Part shown: positions 36,657-46,112 of the stretch, one piece after another
Layout of the letters: the number at the start of each line of letters is the position of its first letter
How positions within the stretch are numbered: the stretch's first letter is position 1
Assembly (NCBI GenBank): GCA_944389895.1
Contig: CALXOA010000090.1
Coordinates: 1-64,000 of the forward strand
DNA length: 64,000 bases
Reading direction: 5' to 3'
Source of the DNA: an uncultured Victivallis sp.
GTDB taxonomy: Bacteria > Verrucomicrobiota > Lentisphaeria > Victivallales > Victivallaceae
Notes under the pieces: generated by a model
Seen by the model: only the letters and a program-made list of their open reading frames with translations
Told to the model about the DNA's origin: nothing
Database searches by the model: none
Translations under genes and position numbers: made by a program

Positions 36657-38552
36657 ATGTCACTCTCGATCATCCGCGAACTCTCCAACCGCTACGGTTC
36701 CAATCCGGAATTTGTGCTGGCCGGCGGCGGTAACACCTCCTGCAAGGATGAGAAATTTCTCTACGTGAAACCGAGCGGCGTCGCGCTCGCAAACATCACG
36801 GAAGCCGACTTCGTGAAAATGGACCGCGAAGCGATCCGCCGCTGCTTCGAAGTGCCCGCCGGAGACGATCCGACCGAACGAGAGGCGCTGATCACCCGCA
36901 TGATGAATTTCGCGGTCGTCAGCACCTCCGGCCGGCGGCCCTCGGTCGAAGCGCCGCTGCATGAACTGATGCCGTTCACCTATGTCGTCCACCTCCATCC
37001 CGGCGTGGTCAACGGGCTCACCTGCGGCAGAGACGGGGCGCAACTCTGTGCGGAACTCTTCCCCGAAGCACTGTGGATTCCGGCGACGGATCCTGGTTTC
37101 ATCCTCGCCCAGGTGGTCTATGAAGCGAACTGTGCCTATACGAAGAAAAACGGCAAATCCGCCTCGGTGATCTTCCTGCAGAACCACGGTGTCTTCGTCG
37201 GCGGCAACACCGCGGAGGAGATCGACTCCGCATATGACAGAATCGTCGGAACGCTGAAGCAGCGCTACCAGGCTGCAGGGGTACCGCTCGACCTCGTCAC
37301 CGGTGAACTCGACAACGAAACTGTGATGAAATACGCTCCCCTGCTTCGCGGCTGGCTCGGCGACGGCACGGTTCCGGTTACGGTCAAGGCGCTTGCGCCC
37401 TTCAAAACAGCGCGCGGCCCGCTGACTCCGGATCACATCGTCTACGCGAAGTCCTACTCTCTCGTGACCGGGGAGCCCACCCGGGAAGCGATTGAGGCGT
37501 TCGAAAAGCAGTACGGCTATAAACCGCTGGTCGTCGAGGTGCCCGGCAAGGCGGTGTTCTGCGCCGGGAAAAACGGCGCCGGCGCGGCGGTCACCGCGCT
37601 CCTCGCCATGGATGCCGGCAAGGTACAGCAGTACGGTGCGGCGTTCGGGGGAGAAAACTTCCTCTCCAACGAGCGGCGGCTCTTCATCGAGAACTGGGAA
37701 GCCGAGTCCTACCGCAAGAAGGTCGCCGCGGGCGGCAGTTCCAAACTGACCGGAAAAATCGCGGTTGTCACCGGCGGCGCACAGGGATTCGGGCTTGGAA
37801 TTGCGGAAAAGCTCGCGGCAGCCGGTGCAACGGTAGTGATTGCCGATATGAACTTCGAAGGAGCCTGCAAGGCGGCAGCGGGACTCAAAGCTCCGGGTGG
37901 AGCGGGGGCGGTCGCGGTGAATATCGCCGACGAGGCCTCGGTCGAAACCATGGTCGAATCGGTAGTCCGGGATTTCGGCGGCATCGACCTCTTCGTCGCC
38001 AACGCGGGTGTGCTGCGGGCCGGTTCGGTCAAGACGCTCGACAAGAAAGACTGGGACTTCGTGACCAACATCAACTACACCGGGTACTTCCTCTGCGTCA
38101 AGCATGTCGCACCGGTGATGGCGTTGCAGAACTCCGCCTGCGCCGCCTGGACCGACATCGTGCAGGTCAACTCCAAGAGCGGTCTGGTCGGCTCCAACCG
38201 GAACGGCGCCTACGCGGGCGGAAAATTCGGCACGATCGGTCTGACCCAGAGTTTCGCTCTGGAACTGGTCGCCGATCACATCAAGGTCAACAGCGTCTGT
38301 CCGGGCAACTTCTTCGACGGTCCGCTGTGGTCCGACCCGGTGCGCGGACTCTTCGTGCAATATCTCAACAGCGGCAAAGTGCCGGGAGCGAAGAACGTCG
38401 CCGACGTCAAGGTTCATTATGAGAAGCAGATTCCGATGCACCGCGGCTGCTATCCGTCGGATGTCGCGACGGCGATCATCTACGCCGTGGAACAGCCCTA
38501 CGAAACCGGCCAGGCCATTCCGGTCACCGGCGGCCAGGTAATGCTGAACTGA
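36657..38552 (+). CDS. rhaEW: Bifunctional rhamnulose-1-phosphate aldolase / L-lactaldehyde dehydrogenase
   Basis: Residues 1-360 are a class II aldolase: NPEFVLAGGGNTSCKDEKFL, FTYVVHLHPGVVNGLTC with the metal HxH, and FLQNHGVFVGGNTAEEID with a further His. From residue about 370 a short-chain dehydrogenase follows: VVTGGAQGFGLGIAEKLAAA, LFVANAGVLRAG, VNSKSGLVGSNRNGAYAGGK with the Ser and Tyr-x3-Lys, and NSVCPGNFFDGPLW. The fusion cleaves rhamnulose-1-phosphate to DHAP and L-lactaldehyde and oxidises the latter. The strong terminator after it closes the rhamnose operon. No rhamnulokinase gene is in the window. Confidence 0.92.
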   Translation: MSLSIIRELSNRYGSNPEFVLAGGGNTSCKDEKFLYVKPSGVALANITEADFVKMDREAIRRCFEVPAGDDPTEREALITRMMNFAVVSTSGRRPSVEAPLHELMPFTYVVHLHPGVVNGLTCGRDGAQLCAELFPEALWIPATDPGFILAQVVYEANCAYTKKNGKSASVIFLQNHGVFVGGNTAEEIDSAYDRIVGTLKQRYQAAGVPLDLVTGELDNETVMKYAPLLRGWLGDGTVPVTVKALAPFKTARGPLTPDHIVYAKSYSLVTGEPTREAIEAFEKQYGYKPLVVEVPGKAVFCAGKNGAGAAVTALLAMDAGKVQQYGAAFGGENFLSNERRLFIENWEAESYRKKVAAGGSSKLTGKIAVVTGGAQGFGLGIAEKLAAAGATVVIADMNFEGACKAAAGLKAPGGAGAVAVNIADEASVETMVESVVRDFGGIDLFVANAGVLRAGSVKTLDKKDWDFVTNINYTGYFLCVKHVAPVMALQNSACAAWTDIVQVNSKSGLVGSNRNGAYAGGKFGTIGLTQSFALELVADHIKVNSVCPGNFFDGPLWSDPVRGLFVQYLNSGKVPGAKNVADVKVHYEKQIPMHRGCYPSDVATAIIYAVEQPYETGQAIPVTGGQVMLN

Positions 38553-38567
38553 CGGGAAACACTCCCC

Positions 38568-38606
38568 GCCGGACGGGGAAAGGACGTTCCCCCGCCCGGC
38601 ATTTTT
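38568..38606 (+). terminator. Rho-independent terminator of the rhamnose operon
   Basis: A GC-rich hairpin (GCCGG-A-CGGGGAA at 38568-38580 with TTCCCC-CGC-CCGGC at 38588-38600, one mismatch and one bulge) is followed by ATTTTT (38601-38606). Confidence 0.8.
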
Positions 38607-38624
38607 ATGGAAAGAAACAACTTC

Positions 38625-39254
38625 ATGGCAACGAAAATCATTCTTTTTCAAGGAGATTCCGTAACCGACTGCGGCCGCAGCCGGGAGACGGATCAGCCGG
38701 ACACCGCTCTCGGCGGAGGCTATCCGACGCTCTGCGCAGCCCGCCTGCTCGCCGACCATCCGGCCGGAGAAGTGGCAATCTACAATCGCGGAATCAGCGG
38801 CAACCGGGTAGTCGATCTCTACGCCCGCTGGAAAATCGATGCTCTGAACCTCCGCCCGGATCTTCTGAGCATCCTGATCGGCGTCAACGACACCTGGCAC
38901 GAGTTTTCCCACCACAACGGCGTCGAACTCGATCGATATGTGATGGTCTACCGGATGCTGCTGGACTGGACGAAACAGGTGCTTCCCGCAACCCGGCTGG
39001 TGTTGTGCGAGCCTTTCGTGCTCGAGTGCGGCGCGGTCACGCCGGAATTTGCGGCCGATATCGCGCCGCGGCGCGATGCGGTGCGCAAACTCGCGGCGGA
39101 ATACGGAGCCGTATTCGTGCCGTTCCAGCAGGTGGTCACCGAAGGGGCCCGGCGGGCGGGAAGTCCGGAGCGGGTTCTGGCCGACGGAGTCCATCCGACA
39201 CTGCTCGGGCATCAGCTGCTGGCCGACGCATGGCTCCGCGAGGTGGGCTTCTGA
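38625..39254 (+). CDS. SGNH/GDSL-family hydrolase
   Basis: The four SGNH blocks are present: ILFQGDSVTDCGRS with the Ser, RGISGN with Gly, SILIGVNDTWHEF with Asn, and LADGVHPTLLGHQLLADAWL with Asp and His. It is a single-domain, 209-residue esterase-type enzyme with no signal peptide. It probably deacetylates sugars or oligosaccharides. The ATG at 38625 is preferred because the ATG at 38607 directly touches the T-run of the upstream terminator and has no SD. Confidence 0.88.
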   Translation: MATKIILFQGDSVTDCGRSRETDQPDTALGGGYPTLCAARLLADHPAGEVAIYNRGISGNRVVDLYARWKIDALNLRPDLLSILIGVNDTWHEFSHHNGVELDRYVMVYRMLLDWTKQVLPATRLVLCEPFVLECGAVTPEFAADIAPRRDAVRKLAAEYGAVFVPFQQVVTEGARRAGSPERVLADGVHPTLLGHQLLADAWLREVGF

Positions 39255-39267
39255 CCTTTCCGAAAGC

Positions 39268-39303
39268 GCCGGAACGTTTCCGGTTCCGGCGCCGGAATTT
39301 TCT
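39268..39303 (+). terminator. Probable terminator after the SGNH hydrolase gene
   Basis: GCCGGAAC (39268-39275) pairs with GTTCCGGC (39283-39290); a short AATTTTCT follows after GCCGG. The T-run is weak. Confidence 0.5.
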
Positions 39304-39329
39304 ACAATCAACCATATGACATTCACATC

Positions 39330-39869
39330 ATGCAGCAACAGATCCGGGATATTTTGATTGAGATCGGTGAGAACCCAGACCGCGAAGGATTGCTCGACAC
39401 TCCGAAACGGGTGGAGAAGAGTCTCGCCTTTCTGACACGCGGGTATCAACAGTCACTGGAGGAGGTCGTCAACGGCGCGCTGTTCGAATCGGAGTCCGAC
39501 GACATGGTGATCGTCCGCGACATCGAGTTTTTCAGCATGTGCGAGCACCACATGCTTCCCTTCTTCGGGAAGTGCCACGTCGGTTACATCCCGAAGGGAA
39601 AAATTCTCGGCGTCAGCAAAGTGGCCCGGATCGTCGACATGTTCGCCCGGCGGCTCCAGATCCAGGAACGGCTGACCAAACAGATCTCCGAAGCGCTCAT
39701 GGGAATCCTCGACGCCGCCGGAGTCGGAGTCGTGATGGAGGCGCGTCATCTCTGTATGCAGATGCGCGGAGTTGAGAAGCAACATTCGGTGATGACCACC
39801 AGTTCGATGGTCGGTTCCTTCCGGCGCGAACTGGCGACCCGAAACGAATTTACCCGGTTGATCCGATGA
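39330..39869 (+). CDS. folE: GTP cyclohydrolase I
   Basis: The motifs [37 protein letters not shown] (zinc Cys71, His74), [20 protein letters not shown] and [20 protein letters not shown] (third zinc Cys) identify FolE. It is of normal length. It converts GTP to 7,8-dihydroneopterin triphosphate for folate or queuosine-type pathways. No SD is visible. Its TGA overlaps the dtd ATG (ATGA). It is the first gene of a six-gene run ending with ispG. Confidence 0.95.
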   Translation: MQQQIRDILIEIGENPDREGLLDTPKRVEKSLAFLTRGYQQSLEEVVNGALFESESDDMVIVRDIEFFSMCEHHMLPFFGKCHVGYIPKGKILGVSKVARIVDMFARRLQIQERLTKQISEALMGILDAAGVGVVMEARHLCMQMRGVEKQHSVMTTSSMVGSFRRELATRNEFTRLIR

Positions 39870-40306
39870 GGGCACTGGTGCAGAGAGTCACCGCCGGGAG
39901 TGTCCGAATCGGCGGGGAAACGGTCGGAGCGATCGGTCCGGGTCTGGTGATTCTGGTCGGAGTCACCCATACGGACACGCTCAGGGAAGTTCGTTTCGTC
40001 GCGGAAAAATGTGTGAATCTACGCATTTTCGAGGACGCTGCGGGCAAGATGAATCGTTCGTTGCTCGAAGTCGGAGGTTCGGCGCTGGTCGTTTCGCAAT
40101 TCACCCTCTACGGAGATTGCACGGCAGGACGCCGCCCCTCTTTTTCCGAAGCGGCGCGACCGGAGACGGCGATCCCCCTTTACGAGGCGTTCATCGAACA
40201 GGTCCGTTCCTCGGGCGTCACCGTCGCAACCGGCCGTTTCGGCGCCGATATGCAGCTTGAAATTCACAATGACGGCCCGGTAACGCTGATGGTGGAGTCG
40301 AAATGA
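39866..40306 (+). CDS. dtd: D-aminoacyl-tRNA deacylase
   Basis: [38 protein letters not shown] with the SQ-x-T-L active-site motif, and the C-terminal [12 protein letters not shown] carrying the Gly-cis-Pro chiral-proofreading motif identify Dtd. It removes D-amino acids from tRNA. Length is normal. It overlaps folE and dxr by 4 bases at each end. Confidence 0.95.
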   Translation: MRALVQRVTAGSVRIGGETVGAIGPGLVILVGVTHTDTLREVRFVAEKCVNLRIFEDAAGKMNRSLLEVGGSALVVSQFTLYGDCTAGRRPSFSEAARPETAIPLYEAFIEQVRSSGVTVATGRFGADMQLEIHNDGPVTLMVESK

Positions 40307-41457
40307 AACAAACTGGGGTTGTAATACTCGGGGCAACCGGATCCATCGGCCGGAACACCGCCCGGGTGCTCGAATGTCATCCGGATCGTTTCCGGGTGGT
40401 CGGTCTGGTCGCCCGCTGCAACACGGAGGAACTGGCACGGCAGGCGATGCTTTTCCGCCCGCGTCTCACCGTCACGACAGATCCGGAACGGTTGCCGGAG
40501 CTGCGGGCTGCTCTGCCGCCGGGACTCGAAACCGCAACCGGGGCAGAATCGGTACTTGAACTGGTGACTGCCCCGGAAACAGATATGGTACTCTGTGCAA
40601 TCGTCGGGACCGGGGGGCTTGCCCCGGTACTGGCCGCACTGCGCGCCGGGAAACGGGTCGCCCTGGCCAGCAAGGAGGTTCTGGTGATGGCCGGGGAGAT
40701 CGTGCAACGCGAACTGGACACCTCTCCCGGAGGCTCCCTGATTCCGGTGGACAGTGAGCATTCAGCGCTCTTCCAGTGCCTTGCAGGCCGCAATCCGGAT
40801 GAGCTCCGAACCCTCTGGCTGACCGCTTCCGGAGGCCCCTTCCGCGACTGGAGCAGCGAACAGATCGCCGCGGCGACGCTCGAGGACGCCCTCGCCCATC
40901 CGACCTGGGCAATGGGACCGAAGGTCACGATCGACTCCGCCTCCCTGATGAACAAAGCCCTGGAACTGGTGGAGGCACACTATCTCTTCCGGGTTCCGCC
41001 GGAACGGCTCAAGGTGTTGATCCATCCACAGTCTCTGGTGCACTCGATGATCGAGTTGAATGACGGCAGTTTCATTGCGCAGATGTCGAAACCGGATATG
41101 CGCTTTGCGATCCAGTACGCGCTGACCTATCCGGAGCGCTCCGCCGCCGGGAAACTGCCGGAACTCGATTTTTCAGCCGGACTGGATTTCGACTTCCGGC
41201 TGCCCGACCGGAGGAAATTCCCGTCGCTCGACTTCGCGGATGAGGCAATGCGCCGGGGCGGAACCCTTCCTGCGGTAATGAATGCCGCCAACGAAGTCGC
41301 GGTGGAGAAATTCCGCCGCGGGGAGATCGGTTTCAGCCGGATCTGGTCGATCATCGAGCAGACCATGGCCGCCCATGAGGTGGAGCCGCAGCGCGACCTC
41401 GAAACCATCCACGCGGCCGATCGGGAGGCGCGGGTGTTTGCCCGCGAACTGCGTTGA
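40303..41457 (+). CDS. dxr: 1-deoxy-D-xylulose 5-phosphate reductoisomerase
   Basis: [20 protein letters not shown] is the NADPH fold. [32 protein letters not shown] with metal ligands, [31 protein letters not shown] and [16 protein letters not shown] are standard Dxr motifs. It catalyses the second step of the MEP isoprenoid pathway, whose later enzyme IspG is encoded at the end of the same run. Length is normal. Confidence 0.96.
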   Translation: MKQTGVVILGATGSIGRNTARVLECHPDRFRVVGLVARCNTEELARQAMLFRPRLTVTTDPERLPELRAALPPGLETATGAESVLELVTAPETDMVLCAIVGTGGLAPVLAALRAGKRVALASKEVLVMAGEIVQRELDTSPGGSLIPVDSEHSALFQCLAGRNPDELRTLWLTASGGPFRDWSSEQIAAATLEDALAHPTWAMGPKVTIDSASLMNKALELVEAHYLFRVPPERLKVLIHPQSLVHSMIELNDGSFIAQMSKPDMRFAIQYALTYPERSAAGKLPELDFSAGLDFDFRLPDRRKFPSLDFADEAMRRGGTLPAVMNAANEVAVEKFRRGEIGFSRIWSIIEQTMAAHEVEPQRDLETIHAADREARVFARELR

Positions 41458-43145
41458 CGAAAACCGGATCCGGCACCCGGGCGCCGTACGGCGCGATGGC
41501 GGCAGCGGAACGCCGCCGCCTCGGTCTGCTGCTGACGACGGCACTGATCCTCGCCGGTTGTGCGCTGCGCCTCGGCAACTTCTTTGACGCTCTGGAATAT
41601 GACGAAATCTGGACACTGGAATTTTTCGCCGGAGCTTCGCCGGCTGAAATTTTCACAAACCTGAGTCTGCCCAACAATCACCCGATCAACTCGCTGCTGG
41701 TGAAACTGGTCACTACCTTCAATCCCGCAGTCTGCTGGATTCGTCTGCCGGCATGGCTCGCGGGCGTGTTGAGCCTGCCGTTGATCGGATATGTTGCACT
41801 GCGCTGGAGCGGCAAACGGGATGTCGCACTGTGGAGCCTCGCATTCTTCGCCTTTTCCATTCCTGCCGCCTATTATGCGCAACAGGCGCGCGGATACAGT
41901 CTGCAGCTCTTCTTTCTGCTGCTCTTCACCGCGGGTCTGCTTGCGGCACACCGACGCCGGAACAACAGATTCCGCTACTGGCCGGAAGTCGCCGTGTTTC
42001 TGGGCGGAGCCGGCGCGGTTCTGACGCTGCCGACCTCGATTCTCTACCTCGGCGCATTGACGCTCACCGGAATGATCGTCCGCCGCGGAAAAACTCTTCT
42101 TCGCCCCGCCTCCCTCGCCTGGACTCTGGGAACCGGCGTCGTGCTGACGCTGCTGTGGTATGGAATCAACTTCAGCAAATTCCGGGCGGCACAGGCGTGG
42201 GGCTTTGACGTGACCGGCGTCATTCCCTTCTGCAACTATGTGCTGGAGACGATCACCATGTTGATCCCGCCGGTCCAACTGGTACTGGCGGCAGCAGCCC
42301 TGTTCCTCGCCTTCCGCCGCAATCTTCCGTTGACGGTACCGCTGCTCCTCCCGCTGGTCGCGGCACTGGCAACGCAGGGCGGCCCTCCGCGCACCTGCCT
42401 GCCTTTCACCGCGCTCTTCGCAGTCTGGGCCGGAAGCGGCGCCGCGACTTTTCTGCGCCGCCTGCCCCGGAAGCCGCGTACGCTGACTCTTCTAGTCGGA
42501 GCCGTGATCGCCGGAGCGCTCCTCCTCTCCTGCCCGGCGATGCGGACCAAATGGCGCAACATCGACTGGTACGCCCTCTGCCGGGAGATCCGGGAACTTC
42601 CGCCGCAGACCGTGGTGATCCTCGGCGCAAACGCCGGCAATCCCTACCGTTGGAACAACTACCCGGAAGCTGCGGCCGACCACCTGGCCCGCCTTGAGGA
42701 CTCCAGTCCGCAACGCGGGCTGCTCATCCTGGCTCCTCCGGACAGGATGAACGGCATCGACGCCAGCGGCGGCGAACGGGAGTTCGCGATGAACCTCCCC
42801 GGCCGGCCGCCGCAGAGAAAGCTCGCGGGACTCACCGCGAATGAATATCGCCTCCGCGAACTCGCCGGGCCTCCGGAGGCGGGGGCGGTCGTACTGGCCA
42901 TCATCCGGCCGCTCCCCTCCCCCGCAGTAACTGCGGTCACCCGTCGCCTCGCTCCGGCGGGAGAGTGGCTTCAGGCGAATCCGTGGCTCTCCGACGTTCC
43001 CTTCGAAGGCGCGGAACATCTCCGCACCCGGCTGCTGGCGGGACGGATCACCGATCCATCCGGGATCGACTGGAACAACTTCCGGCGGGAAACCGGCGAC
43101 AGGGTAACACTCTATACGGTCGAACCGGCCGGCAACGGAAAATAA
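41454..43145 (+). CDS. GT39-like membrane glycosyltransferase (GT-C fold)
   Basis: This protein has about ten hydrophobic helices and the early acidic GT-C motif (LEYDEIWTLEF), then SLPNNHPINSLLVKLV and AAYYAQQARGYSLQLFFLLL, typical of dolichol/undecaprenyl-phosphate-sugar protein glycosyltransferases of the ArnT/PMT type. A soluble C-terminal region of about 180 residues follows. The sugar and acceptor are unknown. The TTG at 41454 overlaps the dxr stop (TTGA), like the other coupled starts here; the ATG at 41496 is the alternative. It interrupts the common dxr-rseP order. Confidence 0.82.
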   Translation: MTKTGSGTRAPYGAMAAAERRRLGLLLTTALILAGCALRLGNFFDALEYDEIWTLEFFAGASPAEIFTNLSLPNNHPINSLLVKLVTTFNPAVCWIRLPAWLAGVLSLPLIGYVALRWSGKRDVALWSLAFFAFSIPAAYYAQQARGYSLQLFFLLLFTAGLLAAHRRRNNRFRYWPEVAVFLGGAGAVLTLPTSILYLGALTLTGMIVRRGKTLLRPASLAWTLGTGVVLTLLWYGINFSKFRAAQAWGFDVTGVIPFCNYVLETITMLIPPVQLVLAAAALFLAFRRNLPLTVPLLLPLVAALATQGGPPRTCLPFTALFAVWAGSGAATFLRRLPRKPRTLTLLVGAVIAGALLLSCPAMRTKWRNIDWYALCREIRELPPQTVVILGANAGNPYRWNNYPEAAADHLARLEDSSPQRGLLILAPPDRMNGIDASGGEREFAMNLPGRPPQRKLAGLTANEYRLRELAGPPEAGAVVLAIIRPLPSPAVTAVTRRLAPAGEWLQANPWLSDVPFEGAEHLRTRLLAGRITDPSGIDWNNFRRETGDRVTLYTVEPAGNGK

Positions 43146-43279
43146 GCGCCGATTCCCGTCTCCCGGCGCTTGAAAAACCGTCAAAGACAAGGTATTATAT
43201 GAAATATACCCGGAGGAGTAATTAACAGATATTCCGGTTCCCGCACGCGGGGAACCGTTGTAACGGCGAGGTGATTTTC

Positions 43280-44998
43280 ATGGAACAATTTCTGGATATT
43301 CTTCTGAACATTGGCGCATTGATCTTCGTTTTCGTGGCGATCGGTTTCTGCGTTTTTTCGCATGAGCTCGGCCATTTTCTCGCGGCGAAATGGCGCGGGC
43401 TTCACATCGACGCCTTCTCGATCGGGTTCCGCCCGATCTGGCGCAAAAAGATCAACGGCGTTGAATACCGGATCGGCTGGCTGCCTTTCGGCGGCTATGT
43501 CGAACTTCCGCAGGTCGACGCCACCGACGCGGTACCCAAAGCCGCCGACGGTACCGAATTGCCGCGCGCCAAAGCGCTCGACCGGGTGATCACGGCGGTC
43601 GCCGGACCGCTGTTCAATATCCTCTCCGGGCTGCTGCTCGGCTGCATTGTCTGGCTCGTCGGGATGCCCCAGGACAGCCCGAAAATGCGTGAAATCACCG
43701 TTCTGGAAGTGGAGGAAGGCAGTCCCGAATTTCTCGCAGGGCTCCGTCCGGGAGACAAGATCGTCTCATTGAACGGGGAACCTTTCTTCGACACCTGGGC
43801 GAAGTTCTACAGCAGGATCGTGTTCACGGTCGGCAAGGTGACCCTCGGCATCATCCGCGACGGAAAACCTCTCGAAATCACCTATACGCCGATCGACAAC
43901 CCCAATGCCCCGGGGACGCTGGCGGCGGAAAAGATCACCTATCCCTTCTTCACGCCGCTGATTCCGATCGAATTGACGCCCGAAAAAGACTCCCCCGCCG
44001 CGCGTGCGGGGATCAGAGCCGGCGACCTGCTGGTCAAGATCAACGGGGAACCGGTTCATGAGTATGAGGAATTTCAACTCGCACTTGACCAGGCCGGAAA
44101 CCGGCCGATTCCGCTGACGATCCGGCGCGGCGGAGAGATGCTTGAAATGACGGTGACTCCGGAGCCGATACCGGGGCTCCCTGCGGAATTTACCCGCTAT
44201 CTGATCGGCGTGATCATGACCTATCACAAGGATCAGCCCGGGGTCTTCGTGCAGGAGATCGTTCCCAATTCGCCGGCTCAGGAGGCAGGCCTGAAGACCG
44301 GTGACCGCCTCATTGCAATCGACGGCAGAAACCTGACCTCTTCGACGGCGATGGCGGAGCGGGTGCAGGAGCTGAAAACCACTCCGTTCCGGTTGACCAT
44401 CGAACGTGACGGGAAAGAGGAAACGCTGACGCTGCAGGCACGGGAGGTCCGGCCGCATTCCATCGGAGTTACAATCGCGCTGCTGAATCATCCGACGCCG
44501 TTTCAGCAGCTCGAGGATACCGTGGTGATGAGCTATCAGTCGCTGCGCGGCATTCTGGTCGGTCTGGCCAACAAGCTGGGCATGACCGAACAGACCAGTA
44601 CCATCAAGGCCAGCCACATGTCCGGGCCGCTCGGCATCGGCCTGGTGCTCTTCAACTCGGTCCGTTATTCGTCGCTGATCAGCGGAATCTACTTCGTCGT
44701 GATCATCTCGTTTGCGCTGGCGATCTTCAATCTCTTCCCCCTGCCGGTGCTGGACGGCGGGCACATTCTCTTCGGCATCATCGAGATCGTTTTCAAGAAA
44801 CCGCTGCCGACGGTTATCCTGAAAGGGCTTTCGGTCGTGTTCGTCACTTTGTTGATCGGGCTGATGCTCTACGTCACGTTCTCAGACGCCAAAAGGGTCT
44901 ACCGCAACTTCGCACCGACATCCGCCGCCACGGAACGCGGCCTGCCGGAAAAACTTCCGCAACCGGAGAAGAGCGATGCCGCGACGCCTCAGCCGTAA
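43280..44998 (+). CDS. rseP: RIP metalloprotease RseP with three PDZ domains
   Basis: The site-2 protease motifs are clear: FSHELGHFLAAK (HExxH at 28-32) in the first helix, PFGGYVELP, and LFPLPVLDGGHILF near residue 490. Between them lie three PDZ units: EVEEGSPEFLAGLRPGDKIV, EKDSPAARAGIRAGDLLVKI and IVPNSPAQEAGLKTGDRLIA. E. coli RseP has two, and this protein is about 120 residues longer. It would cleave membrane-anchored anti-sigma factors or signal peptides. GAGG lies 8 bases before the ATG at 43280. The C-terminal tail is overlapped by ispG. Confidence 0.93.
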   Translation: MEQFLDILLNIGALIFVFVAIGFCVFSHELGHFLAAKWRGLHIDAFSIGFRPIWRKKINGVEYRIGWLPFGGYVELPQVDATDAVPKAADGTELPRAKALDRVITAVAGPLFNILSGLLLGCIVWLVGMPQDSPKMREITVLEVEEGSPEFLAGLRPGDKIVSLNGEPFFDTWAKFYSRIVFTVGKVTLGIIRDGKPLEITYTPIDNPNAPGTLAAEKITYPFFTPLIPIELTPEKDSPAARAGIRAGDLLVKINGEPVHEYEEFQLALDQAGNRPIPLTIRRGGEMLEMTVTPEPIPGLPAEFTRYLIGVIMTYHKDQPGVFVQEIVPNSPAQEAGLKTGDRLIAIDGRNLTSSTAMAERVQELKTTPFRLTIERDGKEETLTLQAREVRPHSIGVTIALLNHPTPFQQLEDTVVMSYQSLRGILVGLANKLGMTEQTSTIKASHMSGPLGIGLVLFNSVRYSSLISGIYFVVIISFALAIFNLFPLPVLDGGHILFGIIEIVFKKPLPTVILKGLSVVFVTLLIGLMLYVTFSDAKRVYRNFAPTSAATERGLPEKLPQPEKSDAATPQP

Positions 44999-46088
44999 AA
45001 TTCAGGTCGGAGTGGTCGGAATCGGCGGCGGCCTGCCGGTATCGATTCAATCGATGACCAACACCGACACCCGGGACACCGCCGCGACGCTGGCGCAGAT
45101 CGAACGGCTCCACAGCGCCGGCTGTCAGCTGATCCGCTGCGCGGTCCCGGATCTGGAGGCGGCGCGGGCGCTCTACCCAATCACCGAAGCGAGCCCCATC
45201 CCCGTCATCGCCGACATTCATTTTGACTATCGGCTCGCAATTGCCGCGATCGACAACCGCGCAGCGGCAATCCGGCTCAATCCGGGCAATATCGACAATC
45301 CGGAACATGTCCGCCTCGTCGCGGAACACGCACTGCGGTATGACATCCCGATCCGGGTCGGCGCCAATTCCGGCAGCCTGCGCCCGTCGGTGATCCGCCG
45401 GATGATCTCCAAGGGGATGTCGCACGACGACGCCATCGCAGAAGCGCTCGTCCAGAGCGCACTGGAAGAGTGCGCCATGCTCGAGAAATACGGAGTCAGT
45501 GCCATCAAGGTCGCCCTGAAATCCTCGAGTGTGCCGGTCACGGTCGCCGCTTACCGGAAATTCGCGTCTCGCACCGATTACCCATTGCACATCGGAGTTA
45601 CCGAAGCGGGCACCCCGGGACGCGGCGTCGTCAAATCGGCAGTCGGCATCGGTTCCCTGCTCCTCGACGGAATCGGTGACACGTTGCGGGTCAGCCTGAC
45701 CGCCGACCCGGTCGAAGAGGTGATTGCCGGGCGCCGGATTCTCGAGGCGTGCGGCCTGCGCGACGCAAGCCCTGAAATCGTCTCCTGTCCCACCTGCGGG
45801 CGTACCGAAGTCGATCTGATCGGCCTTGCCAACCGGGTCGAAGATCTGGTCACCGAACTCAAAGCGGCAGGCTATGTGATCCGGCTGCACAAAATCGCGG
45901 TGATGGGCTGCGCCGTCAATGGCCCGGGGGAAGCGCGCGACGCCGACCTCGGCATCGCCGGCAGCAAAGCCGGGAAAGTGGTGATTTTCCGTTTCGGAGA
46001 AGTAGTGGGCGCATTCGATCCCGAAGCGGGCTTCGAATATTTCAAGGCCGAAATTCTGAAAAACAGCTCCGCTGAACCGCTCGCCTGA
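44976..46088 (+). CDS. ispG: 4-hydroxy-3-methylbut-2-en-1-yl diphosphate synthase
   Basis: VSIQSMTNTDTRDTAATLAQ, IPVIADIHFDYRLAI and AIRLNPGNI form the barrel. The cluster cysteines lie in VSCPTCGRTEVDL (about 270/273) and AVMGCAVNGPGEARDADLG (about 312). This is the compact bacterial IspG of the MEP pathway. GGAG lies 7 bases before the ATG, which is within the last 23 bases of rseP. It ends the folE-ispG run. Confidence 0.95.
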   Translation: MPRRLSRKIQVGVVGIGGGLPVSIQSMTNTDTRDTAATLAQIERLHSAGCQLIRCAVPDLEAARALYPITEASPIPVIADIHFDYRLAIAAIDNRAAAIRLNPGNIDNPEHVRLVAEHALRYDIPIRVGANSGSLRPSVIRRMISKGMSHDDAIAEALVQSALEECAMLEKYGVSAIKVALKSSSVPVTVAAYRKFASRTDYPLHIGVTEAGTPGRGVVKSAVGIGSLLLDGIGDTLRVSLTADPVEEVIAGRRILEACGLRDASPEIVSCPTCGRTEVDLIGLANRVEDLVTELKAAGYVIRLHKIAVMGCAVNGPGEARDADLGIAGSKAGKVVIFRFGEVVGAFDPEAGFEYFKAEILKNSSAEPLA

Positions 46089-46112
46089 GGGTGTGTCCAG
46101 TTCTCCGGAGCC

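Noticed and set aside
36660..39449. A 929-codon open frame on the minus strand
   Set aside because: It lies antisense to rhaEW and the SGNH gene, has no family features, and results from strong codon bias in GC-rich DNA.
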